From Coptodactyla brooksi (taxonomy: Eukaryota; Arthropoda; Insecta; Coleoptera; Scarabaeidae), in NCBI GenBank assembly GCA_033557675.1, contig JAWQRM010000399.1:1-23169 (forward strand): a stretch of DNA of 23,169 bases, in the 5' to 3' direction. The notes below the pieces were generated by a model that was not told the origin of the DNA, did not search any database, and saw nothing but the letters and a program-made list of their open reading frames with translations. Below, piece by piece: positions 1 through 8,726 of this stretch. Each line of letters starts with the position of its first letter. Within the stretch, counting starts at the first letter, position 1. Position numbers and translations under genes: made by a program.

Positions 1-1
1 A

Positions 2-226
2 TCAGTAGTGGAGTTGCGAAACTCCACTACGAAACTCTAGAAACCAATATTTGACGGTGTAATCTGACGGAGCATTAGCCCCATAATATTTATCCAACTT
101 TTCTTTTGTTTCCTTCGCCGTTTTGCCTCTCAAAGAATAATGTATTATAAGAGAACGGACTTCAAGGCACCATAACCTTTTTTGCAGTAGCAGCGCATTC
201 TGGCGGTCAAGGAGGTTACTTTTCAC
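2..226 (-). mobile_element. Mariner-like transposase, N-terminal helix-turn-helix fragment
   Basis: The minus-strand frame encodes 74 residues. The middle part (KTAKETKEKLDKYYGANAPS, then TVKYWFLEFRSG) has the layout of the mariner-type N-terminal DNA-binding domain (HTH_48): a helix with a Gly-Lys-Thr-Ala turn, a second helix ending near Tyr-Gly, then a Ser-x-x-Thr-Val-x-x-Trp recognition helix and Phe-Arg-Ser-Gly. After Phe-Arg-Ser-Gly the match stops, and the frame ends eight codons later at a stop in bases 2-4. No linker or DDE catalytic domain follows inside the window. The fragment lies back to back with the polymerase relic that starts near 264. It is probably a dead copy. Family assignment rests on the helix-turn-helix pattern alone. 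Confidence 0.6.
5..30. repeat. Perfect 11-bp inverted repeat with 4-nt loop
   Basis: Arms at 5-15 (gtagtggagtt) and 20-30 (aactccactac) are exact reverse complements around the loop gcga. It sits exactly where the mariner helix-turn-helix frame loses similarity after Phe-Arg-Ser-Gly, so it may be a local rearrangement scar. Confidence 0.75.
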
Positions 227-263
227 CCCACCTAGTATTTTAAATAATGATAATTTCTTTCAT

Positions 264-1748
264 TATTGTTTAATACACGAATTATCACCATTGGTAGCAA
301 AACAATTCACTAAACGTTTATCAACAAATATATTTGCGATAACTGTCTTCATCATTTTTACGACAATGAAAAGTTGACGCTCGCTCGATTGCGGTGAACA
401 AAAACTGGTTAAAATAACTCCTTCGCCATCAAAATCAATTTTAAAATTCAATAGCTTTAAGGCATTTTATCGCAAACCGTTTATAATTTATGCCGATTTC
501 GAATCAATTCTGAAGGATGTAGTAATAGAGACTCAATTTCATACACCTTAAGTTATCAGTCCCATGAAAGTGTTGCATATAATGTCGTTCCTCTTTTGAT
601 AATACCTATAATAGATTTCGTCTATTTCGTGGAAAATGTCCTCAACGATGGTTTATTGAAGAATTGGAGATGGATTAAGTGAACAATTTCATCATGCTCT
701 AAAAACATCCACACAAAATGTTATGAATAATCTCAGTTAGCCAAACTGAGGTTTATAATTCAACGAATAAATGTCCAGTATGTGATGCACGATTCAGTTT
801 AGACAATCCTAAAGTTCACCATCACGAACATTTTACTGGAAAGTTTATTTCACCTCCATGCAAGAATTGTAATTTACAAATCAAAATAGACTACAGCATT
901 CTAGTTATTTTTTACAATCTGTCCTGTTATGACGTACATCTTTTTGTAATAGAGCTTGCCGAAAAGTATAATATCGAAATAATACCGATAAATCATGAGA
1001 CATACATTTCGTTAAGCGTAAGAATTAATAAAATCAAGTTTGTTTTCCTGGATAGTTTCAGATTTATGCCCGCCTCGTTAGAGGAATTAGCAGAAAATCT
1101 AGAATCTTCTCAGATGAGACAATTAAAACTTCATTTCACCAATCCCAAACAGTTTGAATTGCTTACAAATAAAGGCGTGTACCCCTATGATTTTGTGAAT
1201 GATTGTAGCAAATTCGACTGTACATTTTTGCCTGAAAAGAAACATTTCTTTTCGAAGTTATATAATGAACCGATAAGTAATGAACATCATAGTCATGCCC
1301 TTAACGTATGGCGAGCTTTCGGTTGCAAAACATACAGGGAATATTCGGATTTATATTTAAAAACAGATGTACTTCTGCTGTCGGACATTTCCTTGAAAAA
1401 TTTAGAGTCAACCATGATTTATTATGGATTAGATGCAGCCGTTTTTGTACATCTCCCGAATGAAGCTCGGCCGCTACACTAAAACTAACTCAGGTGGAAT
1501 TGGAGTTATTGCAAGATATAGACATGATATTATTTATAGAGAAAGGAATGAGAGGAGGAATAACGCCATCTGTCCATCGACATGCAAAAGTTAACAATCC
1601 GTTTCCTCCCAGTACCTACGATGGTAATCCTTTGCATATATATTTAATGTATTTTGATGCCACTAATTTATACGTATGGGCGCAATCAAAATATCTACCT
1701 ACGTCTAATTTTCAATGGGTAGAAAATTTCGCAAGGGGACATTTTTAG
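264..1748 (+). pseudogene. Broken family B DNA polymerase (Polinton/Maverick or related type)
   Basis: Relic of a protein-primed-type DNA polymerase B, readable only by moving between frames. About 264-375 carries a CxxC finger (CDNCLHHF at 335-358). About 378-548 contains YADFES, the exonuclease I motif (Asp and Glu present). About 554-680 continues in another frame. An open stretch at 727-1482 holds a CPVC...HHHEH...CKNC zinc cluster like the HNH-type insert of this family, then NLSCYD (exonuclease II) and YLKTD (exonuclease III). The next frame, about 1446-1748, includes IEKGMRGG and DATNLYVW, the degenerate palm motif A. Motifs B and C and the thumb are missing. I count at least three frame changes plus an in-frame stop at 1461-1463. 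It cannot make an active enzyme. Domain order is clear; whether the parent was a Polinton, an adintovirus-like element or another selfish element cannot be settled here. Confidence 0.8.
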
Positions 1749-1774
1749 GACAACTTTCGCATGGGGACATTTTA
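1727..1774 (+). repeat. Short tandem duplication at the polymerase breakpoint
   Basis: Copy one (1727-1747) and copy two (1755-1774) share the core ttcgca-ggggacatttt, with one base differing inside it, at a 28-bp period. The polymerase frame ends within this duplication, which marks where the element was truncated or rearranged. Confidence 0.7.
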
Positions 1775-2556
1775 GCAATAAGAGTAAGTTTAATTTTCAT
1801 GTATTATAGTAGTCGTAGTATCTGAATTAAAAGAAATCTTTATCGACACACGTGTTTAATTTAAATTCGAGCTCGAGGTGGATGTACACAGACTAAAATA
1901 TCGCTTACATGTAGACAAAAATAAGACAAATCCCGATCATTGAAAAAGAATTCTTTCAATGTTTCAAACTGTACTCTTTACATGGGTGATCGAGGAATCT
2001 AGCGATTACAAGATTATCAAATTGTGGAACGTTTAATGTTTTATGACACAGTTGAGATAAATAAATAATATATCAATTGACGACGCCGAACTCTACTCCG
2101 TCCTTGTACCTGCCGCTTTGAGGTCAACCAGAAACGTTAAAGCCTCGAAGTAATAAACGAGGGTTACTTCGGAAAAATAAGATTTCATTTTCTTATAAAA
2201 CATAAACCGTCAGTATTTTTTAAAAGGAACTTTTTTATGCAATTCCTCATACGCTTCTATATTTTTTTTCTACACGGTTTCCATATTTTTTTTGTTTATT
2301 TTGTCATAACGCTTTATTAGTTTTATTTCTCCTCATTTTTCCCTGCCGTCTAAAACCTCGACCATATTGTTCAATCTCTGCTTGTATTTCAAGATCGAAC
2401 AGCTCGTAAAGAAAAACATCCACTTTCCGTCTACATAAAATGTCGCTTACACGTAGACAGGAATAAGCTTGTAGTTTGCGCGAAAAGGAATTCGCAGCAG
2501 CTCTGCGTGCACACGGTTCCCCCCATCCTCCCTCGACTTTATAATGAATAAATGCA
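1775..2556. other. AT-rich intergenic DNA with a diverged direct repeat
   Basis: No credible coding frame. A 32-nt direct repeat is present at 1894-1925 and 2436-2467 (28 of 32 positions identical, core tcgcttaca-gtagaca), 542 bp apart. A small hairpin lies at 2146-2171 (cgaagtaa / ttacttcg, 10-nt loop). T-rich tracts occur around 2210-2340. The direct repeat may be the ends of a lost element. Confidence 0.5.
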
Positions 2557-2960
2557 TATTATAAGATTTAAATTTCCCGCGACTGCGCGCGAGTTCCACG
2601 GTCTTCCTACAATGAACTAACACGCATGATTGTAATAGGCTCGATTGGCGCAAGCGTTTGCGCACCTACCTAGCACGACGGATGGACCAGGATCGCGCCT
2701 GACTCGAGGGAATCGGAAAAAAAAACATTTGAATTTTCTCACGACGACGACGACTGCGCGTGAGCAGATATAAGATTTGAATTTCGCGCGTGCGCACAAA
2801 CGGTCTTCTTATAATGAATTAATACACATGATTGTAATAGGCTCGATTGGCGCAGGCGTTTGCGCGCTTACCTTCCACGACCGATGGACCGGGATCGTGT
2901 CCGACTCCGGGCAACAACGGAGAAAAAAATTCCTGCAACGACGATAACTGCGCATGCGTC
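2557..2960. repeat. Diverged tandem duplication of about 202-209 bp
   Basis: Unit one (about 2561-2765) and unit two (about 2770-2960) share ordered blocks: ataagattt (2561 and 2770), the tgtaataggctcgattggcg block (2631 and 2833), and the gatggacc-ggatcg block. Offsets of 202-209 bp show small indels. Short open frames on both strands here overlap each other and look fortuitous. The right-hand unit runs into the CpG-rich segment. Confidence 0.75.
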
Positions 2961-3200
2961 TCCTCCATGAATTGCTCGGCGGGGGCAGCCAGATCTTCTC
3001 TTGTTGCATCTCTCGTTGCCTCCGCATCCTCCCCCAGGATGTGGAGGCAACGCCCGCGGAGTGCGAGGCCGAGGCCGCAGGGCCCCAAGATGGCCGCCGG
3101 AGCCCTGTGATGTTGGTTGCCTACATTGCAGGCGGGGCACTTGGCCGTGCGGTTGGCCAAATCTGGGGGAATTTGAATCCTCAACGTTGGCAGCAGTGCT
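2860..3200. other. CpG-rich segment with hairpin
   Basis: Clearly more GC- and CpG-rich than its AT-rich surroundings. It holds overlapping frames of 83-121 codons on both strands; one on the minus strand (2819-3184) contains a single CPAC pair, but I recognise no family. Arms at 3014-3030 and 3036-3052 form a 17-bp stem with one G-T pair around a five-C loop. It could be a relic promoter region, part of a GC-rich mobile element, or the end of a lost gene. Confidence 0.45.
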
Positions 3201-3234
3201 TGTGACGTCAGAACAAAATACCTTTTATACCTAC

Positions 3235-3700
3235 TACCGGAGAGTACGATGGGGGTCTTTTCTGCTCAAAAAATGATGTAAAAGTCGAAAAACAAATTTC
3301 GACTTTTTACCACTGCATCCCCTTTGGATGAAAATTTGACAAATTTCATGAACATTTTCTTTATCAGATAGCTGATTCTTGTAGGAGACAGTGGAAAATA
3401 CAATAGGCGACTTTTCTGCTAACAAATCATCTTAAAGTCGAAAAAAATTGTATCAAAATTTGTACAACTCTTTGCATCAAAATTTTATGAAAATCTTTTT
3501 TGTCAGACAACTGATCATTATACAAAACATACCGGAAAATACGATGGGCGTCCTTTCTGCTTCAAAAAACATCTCAAATTCAAATTTTTTTTGATTTTCG
3601 AGGGGGTATACTCCCCACCTTTGGATGAAAATTTGACAAATTTTATGAATTCTTTTTTGTCGGGCAGCTGATTCTTATAGAAAACGTACCGGAGAATACG
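3235..3700. repeat. Satellite-like tandem repeat, about 140-157 bp unit, three copies plus a partial
   Basis: Units begin near 3235, 3390, 3530 and 3687 with variants of taccggagaatacgatgggc. Each continues with ttttctgct, an A-rich stretch with aaagtcgaaaaa, then tttggatgaaaatttgacaa and a tail like cagctgattcttatag. The tail, tttgtcagacagctgattct in consensus, appears three times. The units have diverged by substitutions and small indels, so the array is not recent. Confidence 0.8.
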
Positions 3701-3862
3701 ATGGGCGCTTGTTCTATGTTGAACATATTGAAAACTATATTGAACATAGCCACAGACCTATCTGTATGCACGTTCAACGCGTTTGAGAAGTATTGTAAGG
3801 ATCATGGACACGCTACAGATGAATACAGGATTACAGGCCTAGAATTATTGTGTGGAAGCTGA
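3701..3862 (+). other. Short unassigned open frame
   Basis: An ATG at 3716 opens a 48-codon frame that ends with TGA at 3860-3862. It contains FEKYCKDHGHATDEYRITG, whose composition looks protein-like, but I cannot place it in a family. It lies directly after the last unit of the 150-bp repeat and may be a fragment of the same mobile element. There is no sign of a promoter. Confidence 0.25.
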
Positions 3863-4745
3863 TACCGCGCGAGTCGAGCGGGCCGAACGATCCACTAACC
3901 GATGTCGCTAAAGAGGCGAGGACTGGAAAAAAATAAAGAAAAGAAAATGAGGAGGAAAATCTCGGTAGGAAAGGTCAGCTTTATGGAGCTGGATAGCAGC
4001 CTAATGGTAAAAATTTTAAATCGGTAAAATTTTCCATATTTTATTATAAATAAAGCAACATAAAGCTTTAAACGCGTTTTACTCGAAACACGATTTTTTA
4101 AAATGGCGAGCAGTATAACTCAACCAAATTTCATTGAATTTACCCTAAATTTTAACTATATTTTGAAAACAAGAATCTGAAGAGAAGTACGACCCGGATT
4201 TTTGATACGTTGATTATTACTATTTTTATAAACAAATAATGTCCAATTTTTGGGGTCAAAAATAGCACTTTTTCGTGAAATGCTCGCCATTTTCACAAAA
4301 ATCAATATTTTTCTAGCTATTGTTATGTAGATAATAAGATAATTTTTATATTATTCAAAATTCAAATTTGCGAAGTTATACCGCTCGCCCCGGAGCACCT
4401 CATTTTAAACGCGGCCTACGGAGCATCGCCATTTTATAAAAAATTTGAATAATTGTTTTTTTCTTGTAAACTTAAAGATATACCTAAGATCATCTTTCAA
4501 TAGCATTACGTAATTGCTATCCTTTCCATCTATGAAAAAAATCACAAAAACCGCTTGATTTTGGCTTTCTACTGTGGCGTAACCCCTTAAGAATAAAGAG
4601 TAAATCTTGTGGCGCGGATAGTGTGAACATTGATACGAGTATGATTCATCTGTTTTGTTCCGTTGTTCTGTTCTTTATTACACATACAACTAATTTGTAC
4701 ACAAACCGCATCGTCTATTCTGAGATCCGGCTAGTGGCTTTGGTG
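3863..4745. other. Non-coding AT-rich repeat-like stretch with inverted motifs
   Basis: No coding frame is supported up to the LINE fragment. Inverted motifs recur: aaaatggcgagca (4100-4112) is exactly reverse-complemented at 4281-4293, and ggcgagcagtataact (4105-4120) is reverse-complemented at 4374-4389 with 15 of 16 matches. The stretch ends with tctactgtggcgtaacccct (about 4569-4588). The pattern fits a non-autonomous DNA element or a palindromic repeat; the family is not recognised. Confidence 0.4.
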
Positions 4746-5116
4746 TTGACACTATTCAAAACAAATAATTCTATAAAAGAGTTTTATGCAGACTTGAGAT
4801 CAATTTCTGTTCTTCCCCTTTCTCTAAGGTTTTCAAAGAAACATGAAAGCTTACTGTTGCCATGTAACTTAGGAAGCACATCAATATTTAAGTATTACGT
4901 TCTGCCTGAAGATCAATTCGGATTTAGAAGTGTATGTATTCCTGTGGTACAGCGCTGTTTATTACGGATGATATCTTCAGAGCAATTGATAATAAAATGA
5001 ATTCCGTTTTAGTTTTTCTACATATTTCGGGAGCCTTCGACAAAATAAATCACGATTTGCTGCTGACTAAATTTGCAGTAGCGAATGTAGGAACCTGGGG
5101 TCATTCTCGACGGTAG
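4746..5116 (+). pseudogene. LINE (non-LTR retrotransposon) reverse transcriptase fragment
   Basis: Two overlapping frames encode consecutive early reverse-transcriptase blocks of a CR1/Jockey-like LINE. The first holds DLRSISVLP and then LPEDQFGFRS (ending near 4931). After a frameshift at about 4932-4945, the second continues with ITDDIFRAIDNKMNSVLVFL, then HISGAFDKINHDLLLTKF. In the motif-A block the usual catalytic Asp (family pattern L-D-x-S-K-A-F-D) is His, encoded by cat at 5021-5023. The frame stops at 5114-5116. The YADD-bearing block, the endonuclease and the 3' half are absent. It is a 5'- and 3'-truncated dead copy; the clade within LINEs is uncertain. Confidence 0.75.
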
Positions 5117-5626
5117 ACTCCGTTTTAAATCGCAGGTATCTGCTCAAATTCCTAAATCGTTTGCTATACTCAAATTGTTGTTTTATAACAGACGTCTATT
5201 AAGTAACACATTACTTACTTCTATCTAGATTCCATTATTACGATTATGTATATTGTTCCTGTGTTTGAGATTCACATTTGATGTAATGATTTATAACATA
5301 ATGTTAATGATTTATAACATTAATGTACTCAAAAAAGATTTACTCTAGATTCTGCTTCGTAAAATCGGTGTTTTTGATCCTTCTCATATAACATCGCGAA
5401 AATAATGTATTCGATGCTGTTTATGAGTTGCATCGAGGTCGGTGACCTCGGTAAAGTATAAAGTTCATTGATTTATTTCTAATTTCCAAATTTTCTTTTT
5501 GTTTTATTTTGTTTTTCTTTTGTAATTGTTAAAAGTTGTTTCTTCATGTGCGTCAAGAATAGCAATTAAACAACTGATTCGGATAAGTAGTACGTATTAC
5601 GTCTTGGCAGGGAGGTATAAAGGTTA
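5117..5626. other. AT-rich DNA, possible LINE remnant
   Basis: No supported gene. A 16-nt direct repeat, taatgatttataacat, occurs at 5284-5299 and 5305-5320 as a 21-bp tandem duplication. T-rich sequence follows around 5475-5530. Some of this may be decayed 3' LINE sequence, but I found no conserved block. Confidence 0.35.
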
Positions 5627-5841
5627 TTCCCTCACCGTTTTAAATTGAATCCTGTTGGGTTTATTTGGGCACAAGTAAAGGATCCGCGTCACAGCCAATA
5701 ATAATTCCTTCAAGATCAATAAAGCGGAAAATACTTTCGAATGGGTTGGCAAGAACATCTGCCACTGAATGGCAAACATGCAGTAATAGAGGAGGAAAAT
5801 AATGCGTATGATTTAGATAATATTATTGAGAACTACAACTG
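5627..5841 (+). mobile_element. DDE transposase C-terminal fragment (Tc1/mariner-superfamily style)
   Basis: The frame at about 5627-5700 reads KLNPVGFIWAQVKD, matching the LNP-x-E-x-x-W-x-x-VK block around the last catalytic acidic residue of DDE transposases. The position usually held by Glu appears as Gly here (Val-Gly instead of Ile-Glu). Stops follow at about 5699-5704. Downstream, in another frame, WVGKNICH fits the W-x-K-x-x-x-H tail. Only a short dead end of the gene is left. Confidence 0.45.
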
Positions 5842-6860
5842 ACATTCCAAGTTGGTATATATAATATTTTCTTCACCGGGAGAGGAATTGTCAGCTTAAT
5901 TTGTTTTTTTTTAATTTGTATAACTATATATTATTTTCACTAGTAGTTATAAAATAAGTAGAATTTTCATTGTTATAGAAATGCTGGCTAATCTTATTAA
6001 TTGTATAGGATTTCAAAAATAGTTCAGTTAGTCTTAACAGCACTTTATACAATACAAATAATTCCTATAATTTAAAATATACCTTAATTCCAATGCGTAT
6101 ATTGACGTTTATATCTGCTAAATGTGACAATATATAATTGTAAAAACTGAAATTTCGTATTGGCGTTTATATAAACCACGGAGGACATAATGAATTTAAT
6201 ATTACCGTGTAATTTAACACCTTCCAGAGAGTAATGAACAATGTACTTAGAGGTCGAAAATACCTCTAAGTCCTCCTAAGTCGAAAAGACCTCTAAGTAC
6301 AACATGAAATTTGTCATGTACGTTTAGATGACATAATGATTATAATGTTTTGCTCATTCTCTCCATCAAATTGCTGATGAAGGAAAGGAATGTTTCAAAT
6401 AAATGTAAAAATGGTTGATGTACAAAGGGGATAAGGATATTGGAAAATAAACCATGCGCATTTATTTGAATTTATTAAATTTTAATATTTTGTAGATCTA
6501 AATCTCTTTTGTAGACCTAATTTAATCTAGATTCATATACATATATACGTATGTATAATCTGCCAGCGCTTAGCTAGCTCATTTAAAAAAGGAAGACCAG
6601 TGGAGCCTTAACCGCAGTGTGGAGTGATGTTACGGTTGCTCTTTGTTTAGTGAAATGCAAGAGAACATTAATCCGAGACTAGAGCTACACAAAAGTTGTC
6701 CCCCGGTGTTAGATGATCGATAACATCACGCCTGCAACGCATGTAAAATACACAATGTTTCAAATATGTTCATTATTTTTGGAATAAGTTGATGCATAAT
6801 TATCAGCCGTTCATGTTGGCACGTTTTTTTGGTAGCGAAAATTGACGTTTTGATTACTTT
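5842..6860. other. AT-rich intergenic DNA, no gene seen
   Basis: No coding frame is supported. The most regular structure is a perfect 13-bp inverted repeat, gtacttagaggtc at 6243-6255 and gacctctaagtac at 6288-6300, with related half-copies in the 32-nt loop (cctctaag, cctaagtcgaaaa). An alternating purine-pyrimidine tract, atacatatatacgtatgtat, lies at about 6536-6557. Confidence 0.4.
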
Positions 6861-6898
6861 TTCTTATAAAAATATTCATCTATTTTTGGATGATAAGA

Positions 6899-7320
6899 AT
6901 GCGTATCGAAAATCATATTCATAATCGTCATATTGTACTTTACTATTACGAGAGAGGATGGAAAGCAGCACAGTTATTTCGCGATCTCAACGAATTTTTT
7001 GGAGAAGGAACAATTAGCGAGACAATGTCGGGAGTGGTGTGCTAGCTTTAAATCAGGTGATACCAGCTTGGTGGACAATCCAGGAAGAGGTCGATGATCG
7101 GACTTCAACGATCATTGTCTTCATTGCAGAAGACAATGTCGACCAATCAATGATCCTCCGTCGTCACCAAAAAAACTTGCTAATGTATGGAATTAGCTGA
7201 ATGGGTTCCAGCCAATTTGCTGGATGGGTTCCACGAACTTTCGGGTAACAGCAAATGTTGTTTAAGAAAATATCATTTAAAAATGTCCCAACCCACTAAA
7301 TATAAAAATAAACTATTCAT
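6899..7320 (+). mobile_element. Mariner-like transposase fragment, frameshifted
   Basis: Starting at ATG 6899, the frame encodes a mariner-type N-terminal helix-turn-helix: VLYYYERGWKAAQLFRDLN, then FFGEGTISE. Near 7024 two bases are missing relative to an intact frame; the continuation CREWCASFKSGDTSLVDNPG lies in a shifted frame. A TGA at 7095-7097 stands where an Arg (cga) or similar codon is expected after Gly-Arg. Later bases (about 7190-7240) include tgggttcca twice, compatible with the mariner Trp-Val-Pro block, but this is weaker. The catalytic DDD core is missing. The sequence differs from the fragment at 2-226, so these are two separate mariner lineages. Confidence 0.65.
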
Positions 7321-8432
7321 TTGTTAGTCACAAAATGTATAACTCATATCTTATGTTTTTCGAATTACAGGTATTACTAATGAAATTAAATACGTAAGTT
7401 ACGATTATAATGACTGTGGAAATTGGGGTGGATCGCTTTCGCTTACTCATAAGGTAATCAGCCAGTCCTTCGATGATTAAATTTTTGCTTTCACTTACAC
7501 TCATTTTGCGTTCACTTACACTCATTTATTTGTTCCTATTAATTTCTGGAGTATTGAACCGCCTGAAAGAATTGTATTTACCTTAACGTTGCGACATCTC
7601 AGCCATCTTTGTCGAAATGTCTTAGAATAAAAATAGAGCGCAAAACGAATCGATAAACAAGCGGTGACTTGTATACTTGGTTACCCTAGCTCCCTTATTG
7701 CATTCGAACATCCCTAAAAGATATAACCGTAGATAGTACGTATTTTAAAATCTAGATTGGAATGCACTCCGATATTCAATGCACAGGATTCTTAATTCCG
7801 GAAATTTTTACCACCACTGTATTGCAAATCAAAGAAATTTGAATGTGGCTTCCTAGCTCAGGATTTCAGAAAAGTTAATGTATACATTCCGTCTAATACT
7901 TGTGTATTCGAATACGTTAGAAGGAATTATTTTCAATGGGTAATTTGTAAGAGAAATAAGACTCTTTTTCTGTTTCTTTAATACTCGTACGTTCACGTCC
8001 GAACCTATTTTGGGGCGGTCGCTCGGATGTGATACTTACAGATTTACTTTATTGCCTTACATCAAAACCCATAGACACTATTGATTCGAATACGTCATAA
8101 GACAGTTGTAAAATATATAGTACGAATCGAATACATGATTAATGAATATATTTTAGTATGAATATATCAGAGGTATATATCAGAGGTATATGAATAAGCA
8201 AAACTTCCGGATCTAGCCTAAATGTGCGGAATAACTTGGTTAGAAAAACATCCATCGAACAACTAAATTCCAGGTTTGGTGTTATGGTGACAACTGTTTA
8301 AATTTCCTGTTTTATTTGTATATTAATGTCAATGTATTATATGTAAGGTATTACTATGTAGATAAGAATATATCTTGTGTACGTTTCTTGTATTAAAAAT
8401 TAAAAATGTTATATTATTATTCACTATTTTAT
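7321..8432. other. AT-rich intergenic DNA with small repeats
   Basis: No convincing gene. A 65-codon minus-strand frame (7328-7525) begins with a duplicated Met-Ser-Val-Ser-Glu that reflects a 21-bp tandem repeat of ttcacttacactcattt (about 7490-7527). A perfect 12-bp palindrome, gtattcgaatac, lies at 7904-7915 within a longer imperfect inverted repeat (7886-7927). The 13-mer atatatcagaggt is tandemly duplicated at 8162-8187. Confidence 0.4.
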
Positions 8433-8726
8433 TTACTGGGGGTCCCACCCCAAATTTGTGCCCGGAGTCTCAATATCCAAAGGGTGGTGCTGGCGTGGTG
8501 GGAATTCTAAGAGATACACCTGCAAACTTCGCTTAATATTCGCTTTCCTGGTGACCCTATATCGTATACAACTTTCCATCGTATAGCAATCAAAACATCA
8601 TATTTTACTGTGTGGTGTCCGACCTTCAGTAGATTGTAAAATACAAAATATACTAAACACAACTTACCACTCAAAACTTCGCAGTTCTTCCCAATTCGCT
8701 CCTACATCGAGTGTGACACCCAACAT
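8433..8726 (-). CDS. Candidate two-exon small gene (57 residues), speculative
   Basis: On the minus strand an ATG at 8726 opens a 59-nt exon (to 8668) ending at a consensus donor, TG|GTAAGT. A possible acceptor, CCAG|G at 8549-8548, leads to a second exon (8547-8433) that continues in frame for 37 codons to TAA. Joining them gives 57 residues, with WEELRSFEW crossing the junction region and an end rich in Pro and His. The intron would be 120 nt. An AATAAA (minus strand, 8433-8428) overlaps the stop. Against this, the acceptor has no good pyrimidine tract, both exons are short enough to be open by chance, and I recognise no homologue. The upstream frame is also open without an ATG back to near 8840. 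Confidence 0.2.

Noticed and set aside
263..451. Minus-strand 62-codon frame
   Set aside because: It is antisense to the polymerase relic, whose plus-strand motifs are clear.
2819..3184. Minus-strand 121-codon frame with one CPAC pair
   Set aside because: It spans a GC-rich segment where several overlapping frames are open on both strands; there is no family match and no consistent domain.
7328..7525. Minus-strand 65-codon frame starting with a duplicated Met-Ser-Val-Ser-Glu
   Set aside because: The duplication is a simple 21-bp DNA repeat and the rest has no recognisable domain or splice context.
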